The notes: generated by a model not told the origin, from the letters alone. Positions 53,739 to 64,000 are shown, numbered from the stretch's first letter. The stretch is 64,000 nucleotides of DNA from Pirellulales bacterium (GCA_019636335.1 JAHBXR010000016.1:62001-126000); one strand, 5' to 3'. Numbers and translations: made by a program.

Positions 53739-56700
53739 ATGGGGAAACGCTGCGCAAATAGGGCTGGCTTGCGGGCGGCACGGCGAAAGAAACATCGCCC
53801 AGCGCTGGATTTAGGGAAATGGAAGCGTCCCCTCTCGCTGGAACGCTTCGAACCGCGCGCCATGCTGGCGTCGCCGCAACTGATTGCCATCGTGCCCAAT
53901 GCCGGCGATGTCTTGCAGGCAGGGCAAGTGCGCGATGAAGCGCCCCGCGAGTTGATCTTCCGTTTCGACGTCGGACAGGTCATCGACCCCAATTCTCTGG
54001 CCGGAATCCAGATTGTCCGCGCGGGGAACGACAACAATCTCGGCACGGGGGACGACGTTCTGCTCACGCCGGGCTTCGTCGGCCTGGGCGAGCAGTCGAA
54101 CGAAGTGGTCTACCGCTTTGTTGAGAATCTGCCCGACGACCGCTATCGCATTACGATCTTCGGGGCCGGCGCCACGCCGCTACAAAATATCGCCGCCGAG
54201 CCGTTCAATAACGGCGTGAATCAGGTGGTCGATTTCGAGTTGGATCTCGGTGCGCAGGTCGTCTCGGTCGTACCCCAACCGATCACGCGCGGTCCTGGTG
54301 GCACGCTGGTCCAAGCGTCGAATCAAATCGTCGTCTACTTCAACAACGACGATTTGGGCGCCAGCGCGCAGAACCCCAACTTCTATCAGCTCATCTACAC
54401 CGATGGCGGACCGATCGCGCCCAGCGACGTCCATATCCCCACGTCGGTGGTGTACGATCCCGTCACCGACAAGGCGACTCTCACCTTCGCGTCGTCGCTC
54501 GATGCTCTCTCCACGGGACCCGGCAGCTATCGCCTGCGGATCGGCGACGCCGCGGCGCCCCGCATGGCGCCGGTACCGTTGTTTTTTGGAACCGATTCGG
54601 CGTCGAGCTTCTTTTCGCCCGGGTTGGACAACCTGGGGGTGCTCGGCACGCAAAGCCTGATCCTGAACGCCGCCATCGATCCGCAGCCCTACACGCTGCC
54701 TTGGCCCGGTTTTCAAGACGAGCCAGGCCACCGCGATATTCCCGCCGAGGAACACGTCTTTGGCGGCGGCACGGATACCACCGGCGGCATCGTCACGATC
54801 TCTTACAACTTCCAGGACGTCTACGGCACCGACCCCGACGGAAACATCCTGCACAACCAGATCACAGAGAATCAGAAGAATCGCGTCCGCGAAATCTTCG
54901 AACTCTTCAGCTACTACCTGGGCATGCAGTTCATCGAGACGCCGTCGAGCGGTTGGACGCTTGTCACGGGCGATCTGCGCGCCGTCGATCCGAAAGTGCC
55001 CACGGGACCGGGCAATATTGCCGGCATCGCCGGCGGCAACATTGCCATCCTCGAGGCCGCGGAGAACTGGGGCGACAGCGAGGCGGGCGGCGCCTATTTC
55101 AATACGATGACGCACGAGATCGGCCACTTGCTCGGTCTCAATCATTCGTACGACTTGCCGGCCCCCAACGCCATGGGATCGGACGGATTCCTCACCTTCG
55201 GCAGTCAGGTCGAACCGTTGATTCCCGGCGACGCCGACATCGTCCACATGCGGCACCTCTACCGCCCCGACGTGAAAGACATCGACCTGTTCCGTTTCGA
55301 TCTCCCCTCGCAGGGGCGCTTGACGGCCGAGTTGTTCGCCGAGCGTCTCGCCGTTCCCAGCCTGCTGGATGGCGTGATCACGCTCTACGACGGGCAACGC
55401 AACCTCATTGCCCGCAACGACGACTATTTCAGTCGCGACTCGTTCCTCGACCTCGAGTTGGCGGCCGGCACGTATTACATCGCCGTCACGAGCACCGGCA
55501 ATATCGCCTTCGATCCCAACATCGAAGACAGTGGAATGGGCGGAACGTCGCAAGGCGCCTATCAATTGCGACTCGATTTTGTGCCGACCACCGGCGCGCA
55601 GCTCCTCGACGCCACCGGCACGGCGTTCGATGGCGACGCCGATGGGCGGCCGGGCGGAATCTACAACTTCTGGTTCCAGGTGGCCGCCCCCTCCGACACG
55701 ATCATTGTCGACAAGTCCGCGCCGATCGGTGGCACGGGCACGCTGGCGGCGCCCTTCAACAATATTCCGGCAGCGCTTGCGGCGGCCTCGGCGGGCGATG
55801 TCGTGCGCATCGTCGGCAATGGCGGCGCGGATGGCAATCTCGCGACGCTGGGCGACAACCTGGCCTACGAAATCGGCGTGAATACGTTCGGACAGGCGCT
55901 CAGTGACGGGTCGCAGTTGCAGGTCCCGGCGGGAGTCACGGTGGTGATCGACGCCGGCGCCGTCTTCAAACTGCGGCGCACCGGCATCGACGTCGGCACG
56001 TCTGAATTGGGATTGCTGCGCACCGCCGGCGCGCTGCAGGTGCTAGGCACCCCCGTTGATCGCGTAGTTTTTACTTCGTGGCACGACGAATCGATCGGCG
56101 TCGACACGAACCCCTTGGTCACGACTCCCATTCCAGGCGATTGGGCGGGCATCGTCTTTCGCGAAGATTCAGATCGCGAAGCGCAGGGTGTCTTCCTGAA
56201 TTATGTCGGGTTCGCCGATATGCGCTACGGCGGCGGTACGTCGGTGGTGGATTCCAACGAGCAGGCCTACAGCTCGATCCATCTCATCGAAGCACGGCCC
56301 ACGATCGTCCACAATCGCATCACGCTCAGTGCCGATGCCGCGATTTCGGCCGATCCGAACAGTTTCGAGGAAACCCGCTTCGGCTCGGATACGATCACGC
56401 TGGAATCGTGGCGCGTCGGGCCAGAGATTTACGGCAATACGCTCGTCAACAACTCGCTCAACGCGCTTTTCGTGCGCATTCGCACGAACGCCGGCAGTCC
56501 GCTCGACGTGCTCGAGGTCGCGGCGCGATTCGACGACAAGGACATCGTCCACGTTTTGTCGGAGAACCTGGTCATCCACGGGACACCAGGTGGCTACCTC
56601 GTCGACAGCACCGGTCTGCACGCACGACTCGACGCGAGGCTGACGATCGATCCCAGCGTGGTCGTCAAGATCAACGGCGCGCGCATCGAGATGTTGTTCG

Positions 56701-59700
56701 GAGGTCAATTGATCGCGGAAGGACAACCGCGCAATCGTGTCATCTTCACCTCGATCCACGACGACAGCTATGGCGCGGGGGGCACGTTCGATACAACCAA
56801 CAACGGGCTCAACCGACTGCCGGCTCCTGGCGATTGGGGTGGGATTTTCGCCGGGCCGACCTCCAGTGCCAGCTTCGATCACGTACAGGTGGCCTTTGCC
56901 GGCGGCGTGACCACCATCGAAGGAAACTTCGACGCCTTCAACGCCCTGGAGATTCATCGGGCCGATGTCCGAGTCACCAACTCGGTCTTCATGTTCAACG
57001 CCGGCGGACAATCGGCCACGGGGCGCAATGGACGCCAGGCCAATGCCGCGGCCACGATCTTCGTCCGCGGAGCCCAGCCGATCATCGTCAACAACGTTAT
57101 CCGCGACGGCTTCGGACCCGCCATTAATGTCAACGTCAACGCGTTGAACTGGTACGAGGTACACGACTGGGGACGCAGCACCGGACGTGCCGACGCCTTC
57201 ACGCAGTTCGTCGATAATTTTGGCCCGCTCGTGCGTCTGAATCGCACCGGCAATAACGCCGTCAATGGCATGGTGGTGCGCGGCGGTACCTTGACCACGC
57301 AGTCGATCTGGGACGACACGGACATCGTCCACGTCCTGTTCAATCAGATCTCGATTCCAAACTTTCATACCTACGGTGGGCTGCGCTGGCAAAGCAGCCC
57401 GACGGCCAGCCTCGTGGTCAAGCTGTCGGGGGCGAACGCGGGCGTGACCGCGATCGGCACGACTCTGGATATCGACGACCGCATTGGCGGGACCTTCCAC
57501 CTCATCGGCTCGGCCACCCACCCGGTGATCGTGACGTCGTTTCACGATGACTCCGTGGGAGCGGGCCTCAATCTGGCCGGCTTGACGCAAGTCAACACCG
57601 ACAACATCAGCCGCGCGCCGCAGCCCGGCGATTGGCGCAGCCTCAGGCTCGATCAACTCAGCAACGACCGTAACGTCGCGATCGTGCTCGAGGCCGAGGA
57701 TCCGCTCCGTGCCGGCGGCGACACGAACGGCACGACGGCACAGGCCCGTTCGATCGGATCGCTCGCGCCGCACGAGTACGGCGGCGATGACGTGCTGCGT
57801 CTCGGCTTCGAGATCCACGGCTATCTGGGGCCGGGCGACGTCGATGTCTACAGCTTCAGCGGCACGGCCGGCACCGAAGTGTGGTTCGATATCGATCGCA
57901 CCACCCATGCGCTCGATACGGTGGTCGAATTGGTCAATGCGGCGGGCACCGTCATCGCGCGCTCGAATAATTCTCCCGCTGAGCAAGACGGGGGCGAATC
58001 GTTGTTCGGCTCAGCGTATCGGATGAGCACCGGACCGTTCGGGTTCGGCGATCTCTATACCACGAATCCGCGAGACGCGGGCATGCTCGTCGTCTTGCCG
58101 GGGACGCCTGGTTCGACGAATACCTATTACGTGCGCGTGCGAGCGAACAGTTCGAATCTCAACAATCTCAACGGCGGCGTCAGCACGGGCATTTACCAAC
58201 TGCAGATCCGCCTGCGCAATGTCGACGAGGTGCCGGGTTCGACCATCCGGCAAGCGGTGATCCGCTTTGCCACGAACGGCATCGAAGTGGTCGGCCTCCC
58301 CTCGCACTCGCCGCTGTTGGGCGAGTCGCTCGACGTCGAGTTCAACTCGGGCGACAACGACACCTTCGATCAGGCGCAGCCGTTGGGCAATCTACTCGAC
58401 AGCGATCGCAACGCCTTGGCCGTCGGGGGCATGCTCGATTCGCCCCTCGATGTCGACTGGTACAAGTTCACCATCGACTATCAGAACATCCAGGTCATCA
58501 CCGGCTATACCGATGGCGGTCAGTCGTGGGCGACCGTGTTCGACATCGACTATGCCGACGGCATGGCCCGTCCCGATACGACCATCTCGGTCTTCGACGA
58601 GACCGGGCAATTGCTCTACATCGGACGCAACTCCGATATCGCCGACGATCAGATCGGTCCCACGGAAGTCCCCAGCACGTCCGATATTCTGCGCGGCAGC
58701 TTCGGCAAGCTCGATCCCTACATTCATGCCCAACTGCCCGTGGGCGTGGGCCCGCCGACGGGGCCGCCGCGCGCGTTTTACGTGGCCGTGCATTCCGACG
58801 CCGTGTTGCCCTCGGTCTTGCAGTCACCTTTCAACAATGACGTTGCTGCGCGACTCACGCGGCTCGAGCCGGTCGTGGGCGTCAAACGCATCGCCGAAGA
58901 TCACATCAGTTTTCAGGGGCACTCGACGGGCGATGCCGTGATCGGCGGGGCGCGCATCGAGCCGGTTACTCCGCTCTTCAATACCAGCGATCCGATCGCG
59001 TTGCTGACGAATGTGGTGCCCTTCGATCTCAGTGATGTGGTCCTTTTCGTATCGCAGGGCAGTCGACTGCGAACGGTCGACCCGCGCACGGGCTTTACCG
59101 AAACGAACATCGGCGAACCTGCCTCCGGCGACTTCTCGTTGCGCGATATCTCGATGCGGTCGGACGGCCGGCTCTATGGGTACCAGGCGATTGCTGGCAC
59201 GGACAATACCGCCGGACGCCTCGTCGAAGTCAACACGGGGAACGCCGCCTCTACCGTCATCGGCAACGACAACATTCCGAATACCGTGCTGACGACCAGC
59301 CAGGTTGATGCCCTGGCCGTCGCCATGGCGCCCGATGGCACGAACCGCTTGCTGTATTATTCGGTACGCAACGGCAGCGAGTCGTGGCTGTTCCGGGCGA
59401 ATCCCGATACGGGCAGCGCTGCCCAGACGGCCGACAACGTGTTCGGACTGCGGGGGGTGTTTCGCATCAATGACGGTACCCCGGCCGGCGCGCCTATCGG
59501 AGTAGTCACGGGATTGACCTTCCTCAATGGGACCTTGTGGGGTGTCAATCAGGCGGGGAACGTGTTCACGGTCGACACCGGCTCCGGCTTCGTCACCATT
59601 CGCGGTACGATCACCGGCCTGGGTGGATCCGGGCTCGCCGGCATCGCGATCGGGCCGCAGCACCTCGATCACGCGCGTACCGGAAATCCGGGGAGCCTGG

Positions 59701-62700
59701 CCAACACGCTCTTCATCATCTCCGACAGCGGTACGCTGTTCGCATTCAATACGGCCAACGATCAATTGCGCACGGATGTCTTTGCCAACGGCGTGGATCG
59801 CGTCGAGACGGGGTTGAGTGGCATCACGGGGTTGGCTTTTTCGCCGGTCGACTTCAACCTGTGGCATCCGACCTACACGCGCCGCGACGATCCCGGGCAC
59901 GGCATCAATCCTTCCGAGGATTTGAGTCGTTTGCGTCCCCAGGGCTTCCTCTTCGTCGATGCCAACGGTCGTTTGACGAACGAAGGGGAAGGTGGCGCAA
60001 GCTTTTATTTCGGTTTGGACCAATGGGTGATCAACCCCGTTAATTCCTACATGGTCTCGCTAGGGAATGCTCAGTTTGGCGTGAGCCCCGAAGCGCATCG
60101 GGCCCTGACGACGAACCCGAATATCGGCGGCAATTACAATCTGCCGGGCGGCGCCCATGGCGTGTTACAAACCAACTCGTTCAGCCTGGTGGGCTATTCG
60201 GCCACCGACAAGCCCACCTTGTATTTCAACTACTTCCTCGACACGGAAGGTCAAAACAACGTCCTGACTCGCGAGATGCGCGACAGCGCGCGGGTGTATA
60301 TCTCCGCCGATAACGGCAATTCATGGCAGATGCTCGCCACGAACAATTCCATCCGCTCGCTCGTGGGTGTGTTCGAAGGTGAATTGCCCTCCTACGCCAG
60401 CCACTCGGGCACGGGGCAGCAACGCGTTCAAGAGTTGTACGACAACGGCGGTACGGATCAGTGGTCGCAGGCCCGCATCGATCTCGGCGACTTCGCCGGA
60501 CAGGGCAATCTGATCTTGCGTTTCGAGTTTGCGACGGCGGGAGCGATTGCCGATCCGAGCAGCCCGCGTTACACGGGAGACTTGCCGGGCGACATCTACG
60601 GAAACATCCGCGACGAGCGACGTGGCCAGAACAACAATCACGGGGGCTTCTTCGTCGACGATGTGATCATCGGCTTTGCCGAACGCGGTGAAATGGTGAC
60701 GGGCGCGCCGATCAACTCCGAGATGTTCCCCGTGCCAAGGAATCCCGATCCGGTCGCGCCAAGCCAGGTGCTGGTCGGGCCCTATCAGCTCGAGATACGA
60801 CGTGGCTTCGAAGTGGCTGGCAATCCGCTGCCCAAGGCGTCGGTCGTCGCCTACTTCACCGAGATCGACACGAACGATCGCCTCTCCGAAGGATTCCGCA
60901 TCAACATTCCGAACGGCTTCGATTTCACCGATGGCAAGACGGTGACGATCCACGACGGAGTGAAGCAACTGACGTTCGAGTTCGACAAGGCGGGGGGCGT
61001 GGCGCCTGGGCACATCCCGGTCAACTACACGAACACCAGTAGCGCCGGCCAGATTGCCAACGCGTTTGCCGCGGCGGTGAACAGCGCGAAGCAGGCCGGT
61101 CTGTTCAAGGTTACGGCTTCGGCGCCGAATGCCACCGTCTTGTTCGTCGATCTGTACGGCGCGGAGGAAGTTACCGAAGGGCAAGAGACGCCCGGACCGG
61201 CGACGGGACCATCTTCGGCCCTGGCCGACTACGTGAGTCTGGCTGATCCCGTCTACAGCTACACGCTGGTGTCTCAGCAGCATTTTCCGGCAGGCTATAC
61301 GCAGTACACGATCGACATGACGTCGCAGACATGGCGCGATCCGAGCGAAGTGGACCACACCGTCTGGCGGCATTGGGTCACGCTGGTCGTGCCGGACGTC
61401 GTCTTGCACGATTCCGCGCTGTTGTTCATCACGGGGGGCTCGCTGAACGACAGTCCGGATCCGCTTGAACAGAGCCTGATCGACCGCGCTCTCGAAACGC
61501 AATCGGTGATGGTGCGCTTGGAAATCGTGCCCAACCAGCCCCTCAGCTTCACCGGCGATTATCGCTTGAGCCGCACGGAAGACCTGATCATCGCCTACAC
61601 GTTCGACAAGTTCCTCGACACGCTCGATAGCAACTGGCCCCTGCTGCTGCCGATGGTGAAGAGCGCCGTGCGAGCCATGGATACCACGCAGGATTTCCTG
61701 GCGACCCAATCCATCACGGTCAACGACTTTGTGGTGAGCGGCGGCTCCAAACGCGGTTGGACCACCTGGCTCACGTCGGCCGTCGATCCCCGGGTCAAAG
61801 GCATGATACCGCTCGTTTTCGATGCGCTGAATCTCGACGAGCAGATGGTGCATCACAAGTTCGTCTACCAGGGCGTGCAGCAAGACACGATCGGCGGCTA
61901 CGCGATCGCGATTTACCCCTATTGGGAACTCGGCGTGCTCGACCCGGTGCGGTTGCTCACGCCCGAGGGGCAGGCACTGTTGAAGATCGTCGATCCTTAC
62001 GAGTACGTGACAGACCCGGGCTTCTACGGCGAGAAGCTCAAGATGCCGAAGTATCTCGTCAACTCGGCGGGGGACGAATTCTTTGTCACCGATTCGTCGC
62101 AGTTCTATTACGACGATCTGCAAGGCCCCACGTACCTCCGCTATGTGCCCAATACGGGCCACGGGCTGGACGGCGGCGATCGAGTTCAAGAGGCAGCCAG
62201 TGCCTTCTACAACGCCGTAATTACCGATGCTCCCCTGCCGCAGTATTCGTGGCAGATCAATGCGGATGGTTCGATCTCGGTCGATGCAACCACCACGCCC
62301 ATCGCCGCTCGAGTCTGGCGCGCTGTCAATTTCGAAAATCGCGATCTGCGTCATACGCAAGGCAACCAGGTCGATTGGATCAGCACGCCACTCGATCTCG
62401 GCCTCTTGGGCAGCCAGTTTACTATTCCAGACATCAATCCTTTTTTCGGCGTGACCGCCTTCTACATCGAGCTCGAATTCGACAGCGGCTGGACACACGA
62501 CTACATCTTCAGCACGGGGGTGAGCGTGACGTCCGCGCTCGCCGTCGCACCAGCCGGTTCGTCGTTCAGCATTCAGGCCATCAGTCGCGTCGGCGATCGC
62601 AACCTGTTCCGCGATCAGGGGCAAACGATCATCGAAGCGAACCGCATTTCCGACTCGCTCGCCTGGGGCATTTCGGTCACGGCTGCTGAGCGCGACGCGG

Positions 62701-64000
62701 AAACGGGGTTCTCGCACACGCAATCTCCACGCGTGTTGCGACAACTCAACCAGCAGGGACTCGTCCCCGGCATCACCATCGTGAACAATCTCGTCGTGCG
62801 CAGTGGCGAAGGCGGGATTCAATTTGCCGGCGACGGAGCGAATTCGCCCACGGTGCCACTGGCGGCCGTTCCCTTCGGTCGCATCGTCAATAACACCGTT
62901 TACGGCAACGCGAACCCGACCGGAATCGGCATCAACGTCGTCAACAGTGCCGGGCCGACGTTGCTCAACAACATCGTCTCCGGGTTCGCGACCGGTATCG
63001 TCGTCGATGCCAGCTCGCGCCCGACCACGGTGATCGGCACGACCATCTATAAGAGCAATTCGACGAATACCGACACGGGCTTCCTCGGGTTGGGTCAATT
63101 TGCCATTGCCCTGACCGCGGATGAGCCGTTGTTCGTCAACCCCAGCGCGAACAACTTCTATCTGGCGCCCGGCTCGAAGGCGATCGATAGCTCGTTGAAT
63201 TCGCTGGTGGATCGCCCGAATCTGGTGAACGTGACGGCGGCGGTCGGCATCTCGCAGTCGCCGATTCTTGCTCCACAAACCGATTTGCTGGGGCAAGCGC
63301 GCGCGGACGACCCGGCGGTCACTCCTCCTGCCGGTCTCGGCTCGAATGTGTTTAAGGATCGCGGCGCGATGGATCGCGTCGACTTCACAGGCCCCACGGC
63401 CAAGTTGGTCGCGCCCGAGGATAACGATCTGGCCGGACTCGACCTCGATCCGGTAGCGACGCACGTGCGGATGTTCGGCACGCTGCCCGAGTTTGCCGTG
63501 CAGTTTCTCGACGGTCTGACGGCGTCGGAGTCGACCGGCGGAACCGGCGTCGATCCATCGACGGCGACTCTGTCGCGCTTCCGGCTATTGCGCGACAACG
63601 TGGAGTTGGTCCTGGGTGTCGATTTCGTCTACACGTACGATCTCAGCACCCGCACGGCGCGTTTCGTGCCCGTGGCTGGTGTGTGGCTGACCAACCACGT
63701 GTATAAGATCGAGATCGACAACTCGGCGAATGGCATCCTCGATCTGGCCGGCAATCAGCTCAAGGCGAATCAGCTCAGCGGCAAGACGGAGTTCACGGTG
63801 CAGTTGGCATCGGCCAATTCCGCCCGGCCGTGGCAGAATCCGTTCAATCGCTTTGACGTCGATAACGATGGGTTCGTCGCTCCGAGCGATGCCCTGGCGC
63901 TGTGGAACACGCTCAACCCGGCACCCCCGGGAGAGAATCCGCCGAAGCCGCATGGGCCGCGTCTGTTGCCCACGCCGCCGGTGCCCCCCGATCCCGAGTA
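53739..64000 (+). CDS. Giant multidomain exoprotein: metzincin site, PPC domains, beta-helix, PhoPQ_related hydrolase, dockerin-like end (3' end outside window)
   Basis: One frame runs without a stop from the ATG at 53739 (GAGGGAG ribosome site 8 bases upstream) to the right edge, 3420 codons. Residues 1-50 are an Arg/Lys-rich leader with LSLERFEPRAMLA, the planctomycete extracellular motif. HEIGHLLGLNH (459-469) is the zinc site of a metzincin-type protease. Pre-peptidase C-terminal-like domains follow (about 513-605, 1367-1450, 1571-1690; DIDLFRF, DVDVYSF, DVDWYKF), then beta-helix repeats (about 650-1290), a propeller-like part (about 1765-2050) and a jelly-roll-like part. A PhoPQ_related alpha/beta-hydrolase domain (about 2497-2870) carries the nucleophile in GGSKRG (Ser2670) and the His in PNTGHGLDGGD. 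A second beta-helix (about 2930-3145), an Ig-like part and the calcium loop DVDNDGFVAPSD (from 3373) complete the visible part. It is probably exported and surface bound. Substrates are unknown. Confidence 0.9.
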   Translation, partial: MGKRCANRAGLRAARRKKHRPALDLGKWKRPLSLERFEPRAMLASPQLIAIVPNAGDVLQAGQVRDEAPRELIFRFDVGQVIDPNSLAGIQIVRAGNDNNLGTGDDVLLTPGFVGLGEQSNEVVYRFVENLPDDRYRITIFGAGATPLQNIAAEPFNNGVNQVVDFELDLGAQVVSVVPQPITRGPGGTLVQASNQIVVYFNNDDLGASAQNPNFYQLIYTDGGPIAPSDVHIPTSVVYDPVTDKATLTFASSLDALSTGPGSYRLRIGDAAAPRMAPVPLFFGTDSASSFFSPGLDNLGVLGTQSLILNAAIDPQPYTLPWPGFQDEPGHRDIPAEEHVFGGGTDTTGGIVTISYNFQDVYGTDPDGNILHNQITENQKNRVREIFELFSYYLGMQFIETPSSGWTLVTGDLRAVDPKVPTGPGNIAGIAGGNIAILEAAENWGDSEAGGAYFNTMTHEIGHLLGLNHSYDLPAPNAMGSDGFLTFGSQVEPLIPGDADIVHMRHLYRPDVKDIDLFRFDLPSQGRLTAELFAERLAVPSLLDGVITLYDGQRNLIARNDDYFSRDSFLDLELAAGTYYIAVTSTGNIAFDPNIEDSGMGGTSQGAYQLRLDFVPTTGAQLLDATGTAFDGDADGRPGGIYNFWFQVAAPSDTIIVDKSAPIGGTGTLAAPFNNIPAALAAASAGDVVRIVGNGGADGNLATLGDNLAYEIGVNTFGQALSDGSQLQVPAGVTVVIDAGAVFKLRRTGIDVGTSELGLLRTAGALQVLGTPVDRVVFTSWHDESIGVDTNPLVTTPIPGDWAGIVFREDSDREAQGVFLNYVGFADMRYGGGTSVVDSNEQAYSSIHLIEARPTIVHNRITLSADAAISADPNSFEETRFGSDTITLESWRVGPEIYGNTLVNNSLNALFVRIRTNAGSPLDVLEVAARFDDKDIVHVLSENLVIHGTPGGYLVDSTGLHARLDARLTIDPSVVVKINGARIEMLFGGQLIAEGQPRNRVIFTSIHDDSYGAGGTFDTTNNGLNRLPAPGDWGGIFAGPTSSASFDHVQVAFAGGVTTIEGNFDAFNALEIHRADVRVTNSVFMFNAGGQSATGRNGRQANAAATIFVRGAQPIIVNNVIRDGFGPAINVNVNALNWYEVHDWGRSTGRADAFTQFVDNFGPLVRLNRTGNNAVNGMVVRGGTLTTQSIWDDTDIVHVLFNQISIPNFHTYGGLRWQSSPTASLVVKLSGANAGVTAIGTTLDIDDRIGGTFHLIGSATHPVIVTSFHDDSVGAGLNLAGLTQVNTDNISRAPQPGDWRSLRLDQLSNDRNVAIVLEAEDPLRAGGDTNGTTAQARSIGSLAPHEYGGDDVLRLGFEIHGYLGPGDVDVYSFSGTAGTEVWFDIDRTTHALDTVVELVNAAGTVIARSNNSPAEQDGGESLFGSAYRMSTGPFGFGDLYTTNPRDAGMLVVLPGTPGSTNTYYVRVRANSSNLNNLNGGVSTGIYQLQIRLRNVDEVPGSTIRQAVIRFATNGIEVVGLPSHSPLLGESLDVEFNSGDNDTFDQAQPLGNLLDSDRNALAVGGMLDSPLDVDWYKFTIDYQNIQVITGYTDGGQSWATVFDIDYADGMARPDTTISVFDETGQLLYIGRNSDIADDQIGPTEVPSTSDILRGSFGKLDPYIHAQLPVGVGPPTGPPRAFYVAVHSDAVLPSVLQSPFNNDVAARLTRLEPVVGVKRIAEDHISFQGHSTGDAVIGGARIEPVTPLFNTSDPIALLTNVVPFDLSDVVLFVSQGSRLRTVDPRTGFTETNIGEPASGDFSLRDISMRSDGRLYGYQAIAGTDNTAGRLVEVNTGNAASTVIGNDNIPNTVLTTSQVDALAVAMAPDGTNRLLYYSVRNGSESWLFRANPDTGSAAQTADNVFGLRGVFRINDGTPAGAPIGVVTGLTFLNGTLWGVNQAGNVFTVDTGSGFVTIRGTITGLGGSGLAGIAIGPQHLDHARTGNPGSLANTLFIISDSGTLFAFNTANDQLRTDVFANGVDRVETGLSGITGLAFSPVDFNLWHPTYTRRDDPGHGINPSEDLSRLRPQGFLFVDANGRLTNEGEGGASFYFGLDQWVINPVNSYMVSLGNAQFGVSPEAHRALTTNPNIGGNYNLPGGAHGVLQTNSFSLVGYSATDKPTLYFNYFLDTEGQNNVLTREMRDSARVYISADNGNSWQMLATNNSIRSLVGVFEGELPSYASHSGTGQQRVQELYDNGGTDQWSQARIDLGDFAGQGNLILRFEFATAGAIADPSSPRYTGDLPGDIYGNIRDERRGQNNNHGGFFVDDVIIGFAERGEMVTGAPINSEMFPVPRNPDPVAPSQVLVGPYQLEIRRGFEVAGNPLPKASVVAYFTEIDTNDRLSEGFRINIPNGFDFTDGKTVTIHDGVKQLTFEFDKAGGVAPGHIPVNYTNTSSAGQIANAFAAAVNSAKQAGLFKVTASAPNATVLFVDLYGAEEVTEGQETPGPATGPSSALADYVSLADPVYSYTLVSQQHFPAGYTQYTIDMTSQTWRDPSEVDHTVWRHWVTLVVPDVVLHDSALLFITGGSLNDSPDPLEQSLIDRALETQSVMVRLEIVPNQPLSFTGDYRLSRTEDLIIAYTFDKFLDTLDSNWPLLLPMVKSAVRAMDTTQDFLATQSITVNDFVVSGGSKRGWTTWLTSAVDPRVKGMIPLVFDALNLDEQMVHHKFVYQGVQQDTIGGYAIAIYPYWELGVLDPVRLLTPEGQALLKIVDPYEYVTDPGFYGEKLKMPKYLVNSAGDEFFVTDSSQFYYDDLQGPTYLRYVPNTGHGLDGGDRVQEAASAFYNAVITDAPLPQYSWQINADGSISVDATTTPIAARVWRAVNFENRDLRHTQGNQVDWISTPLDLGLLGSQFTIPDINPFFGVTAFYIELEFDSGWTHDYIFSTGVSVTSALAVAPAGSSFSIQAISRVGDRNLFRDQGQTIIEANRISDSLAWGISVTAAERDAETGFSHTQSPRVLRQLNQQGLVPGITIVNNLVVRSGEGGIQFAGDGANSPTVPLAAVPFGRIVNNTVYGNANPTGIGINVVNSAGPTLLNNIVSGFATGIVVDASSRPTTVIGTTIYKSNSTNTDTGFLGLGQFAIALTADEPLFVNPSANNFYLAPGSKAIDSSLNSLVDRPNLVNVTAAVGISQSPILAPQTDLLGQARADDPAVTPPAGLGSNVFKDRGAMDRVDFTGPTAKLVAPEDNDLAGLDLDPVATHVRMFGTLPEFAVQFLDGLTASESTGGTGVDPSTATLSRFRLLRDNVELVLGVDFVYTYDLSTRTARFVPVAGVWLTNHVYKIEIDNSANGILDLAGNQLKANQLSGKTEFTVQLASANSARPWQNPFNRFDVDNDGFVAPSDALALWNTLNPAPPGENPPKPHGPRLLPTPPVPPDPE

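Noticed and set aside
60321..63464. 1047-residue open frame on the minus strand, with others at 54180-55565, 56169-57986 and 58824-60023
   Set aside because: All are opposite the giant plus-strand frame, which has coherent domains. The minus frames are low-complexity Arg/Asp/Val-rich shadows caused by high GC.
1..64000. CRISPR arrays, rRNA genes, replication origin
   Set aside because: I looked for regularly spaced short repeats, rRNA signatures and DnaA-box clusters and saw none. The only dense repeats are the coding RHS and delta-60 repeats.

Overview
The window looks like the chromosome of a planctomycete, most likely of the Pirellula/Lacipirellula-type lineage. The evidence is high GC, very long secreted proteins that begin with an Arg-rich leader and a 'LE(Q/R)-R-x-LLA'-type planctomycete export motif, an ECF sigma factor directly followed by a Ser/Thr kinase with WD40-like repeats, a PEP-CTERM protein, and a protein of delta-60 repeats. 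No plasmid or phage backbone is visible. The organism assignment is inference from gene content only.

Layout. 1-4150 holds a partial leucine-rich-repeat protein, a YebC-family regulator, a DUF1801 protein, a class-C beta-lactamase-like serine hydrolase and a broken alpha/beta hydrolase. 4150-12441 is an accessory island on the minus strand. It carries a 5'-truncated RHS gene with a CheD-like tip (8857-12441), an overlapping putative immunity gene, an orphan RHS core with a WHH-type HNH nuclease tip (broken by one nonsense codon), a SUKH-ankyrin immunity gene, a small membrane protein and a 109-bp RHS scrap that abuts the truncated hydrolase. A possible tyrosine-recombinase remnant and a tRNA-Ser lie at the island's upstream end. 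13-25 kb holds a sensor-type kinase, an oligopeptide-type ABC transporter (binding protein plus two permeases, no ATPases), secreted proteins, a cytochrome-like protein, an aldose epimerase, an RfbD-like reductase and a small membrane protein. 25-42 kb holds tRNA-Val, a YfhO-like membrane protein, a MITE-like insertion, a PEP-CTERM protein, an 1869-residue delta-60 exoprotein, the sigma factor/kinase pair and type III glutamine synthetase. 43-53 kb holds an ExbB/TolQ-like channel, a DedA protein, a CysB-like LysR regulator, a tartrate/D-malate dehydrogenase-like enzyme, small genes and a pore-forming outer-membrane protein.

From 53739 to the right edge one reading frame stays open for 3420 codons without a stop. 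It encodes a giant exoprotein that combines a metzincin zinc site, pre-peptidase C-terminal domains, beta-helix repeats, a PhoPQ_related alpha/beta-hydrolase domain and a dockerin-like calcium loop.

The two most interesting objects are the RHS island and this giant protein. In the RHS island the order toxin, immunity, orphan toxin tip, immunity, scrap fits stepwise tip displacement by recombination in the RHS core. Two junctions are readable to within a few bases. Several intergenic repeats are also present, including an element with an exact 11-bp target duplication and a hairpin element that supplies the stop codon of two different genes.
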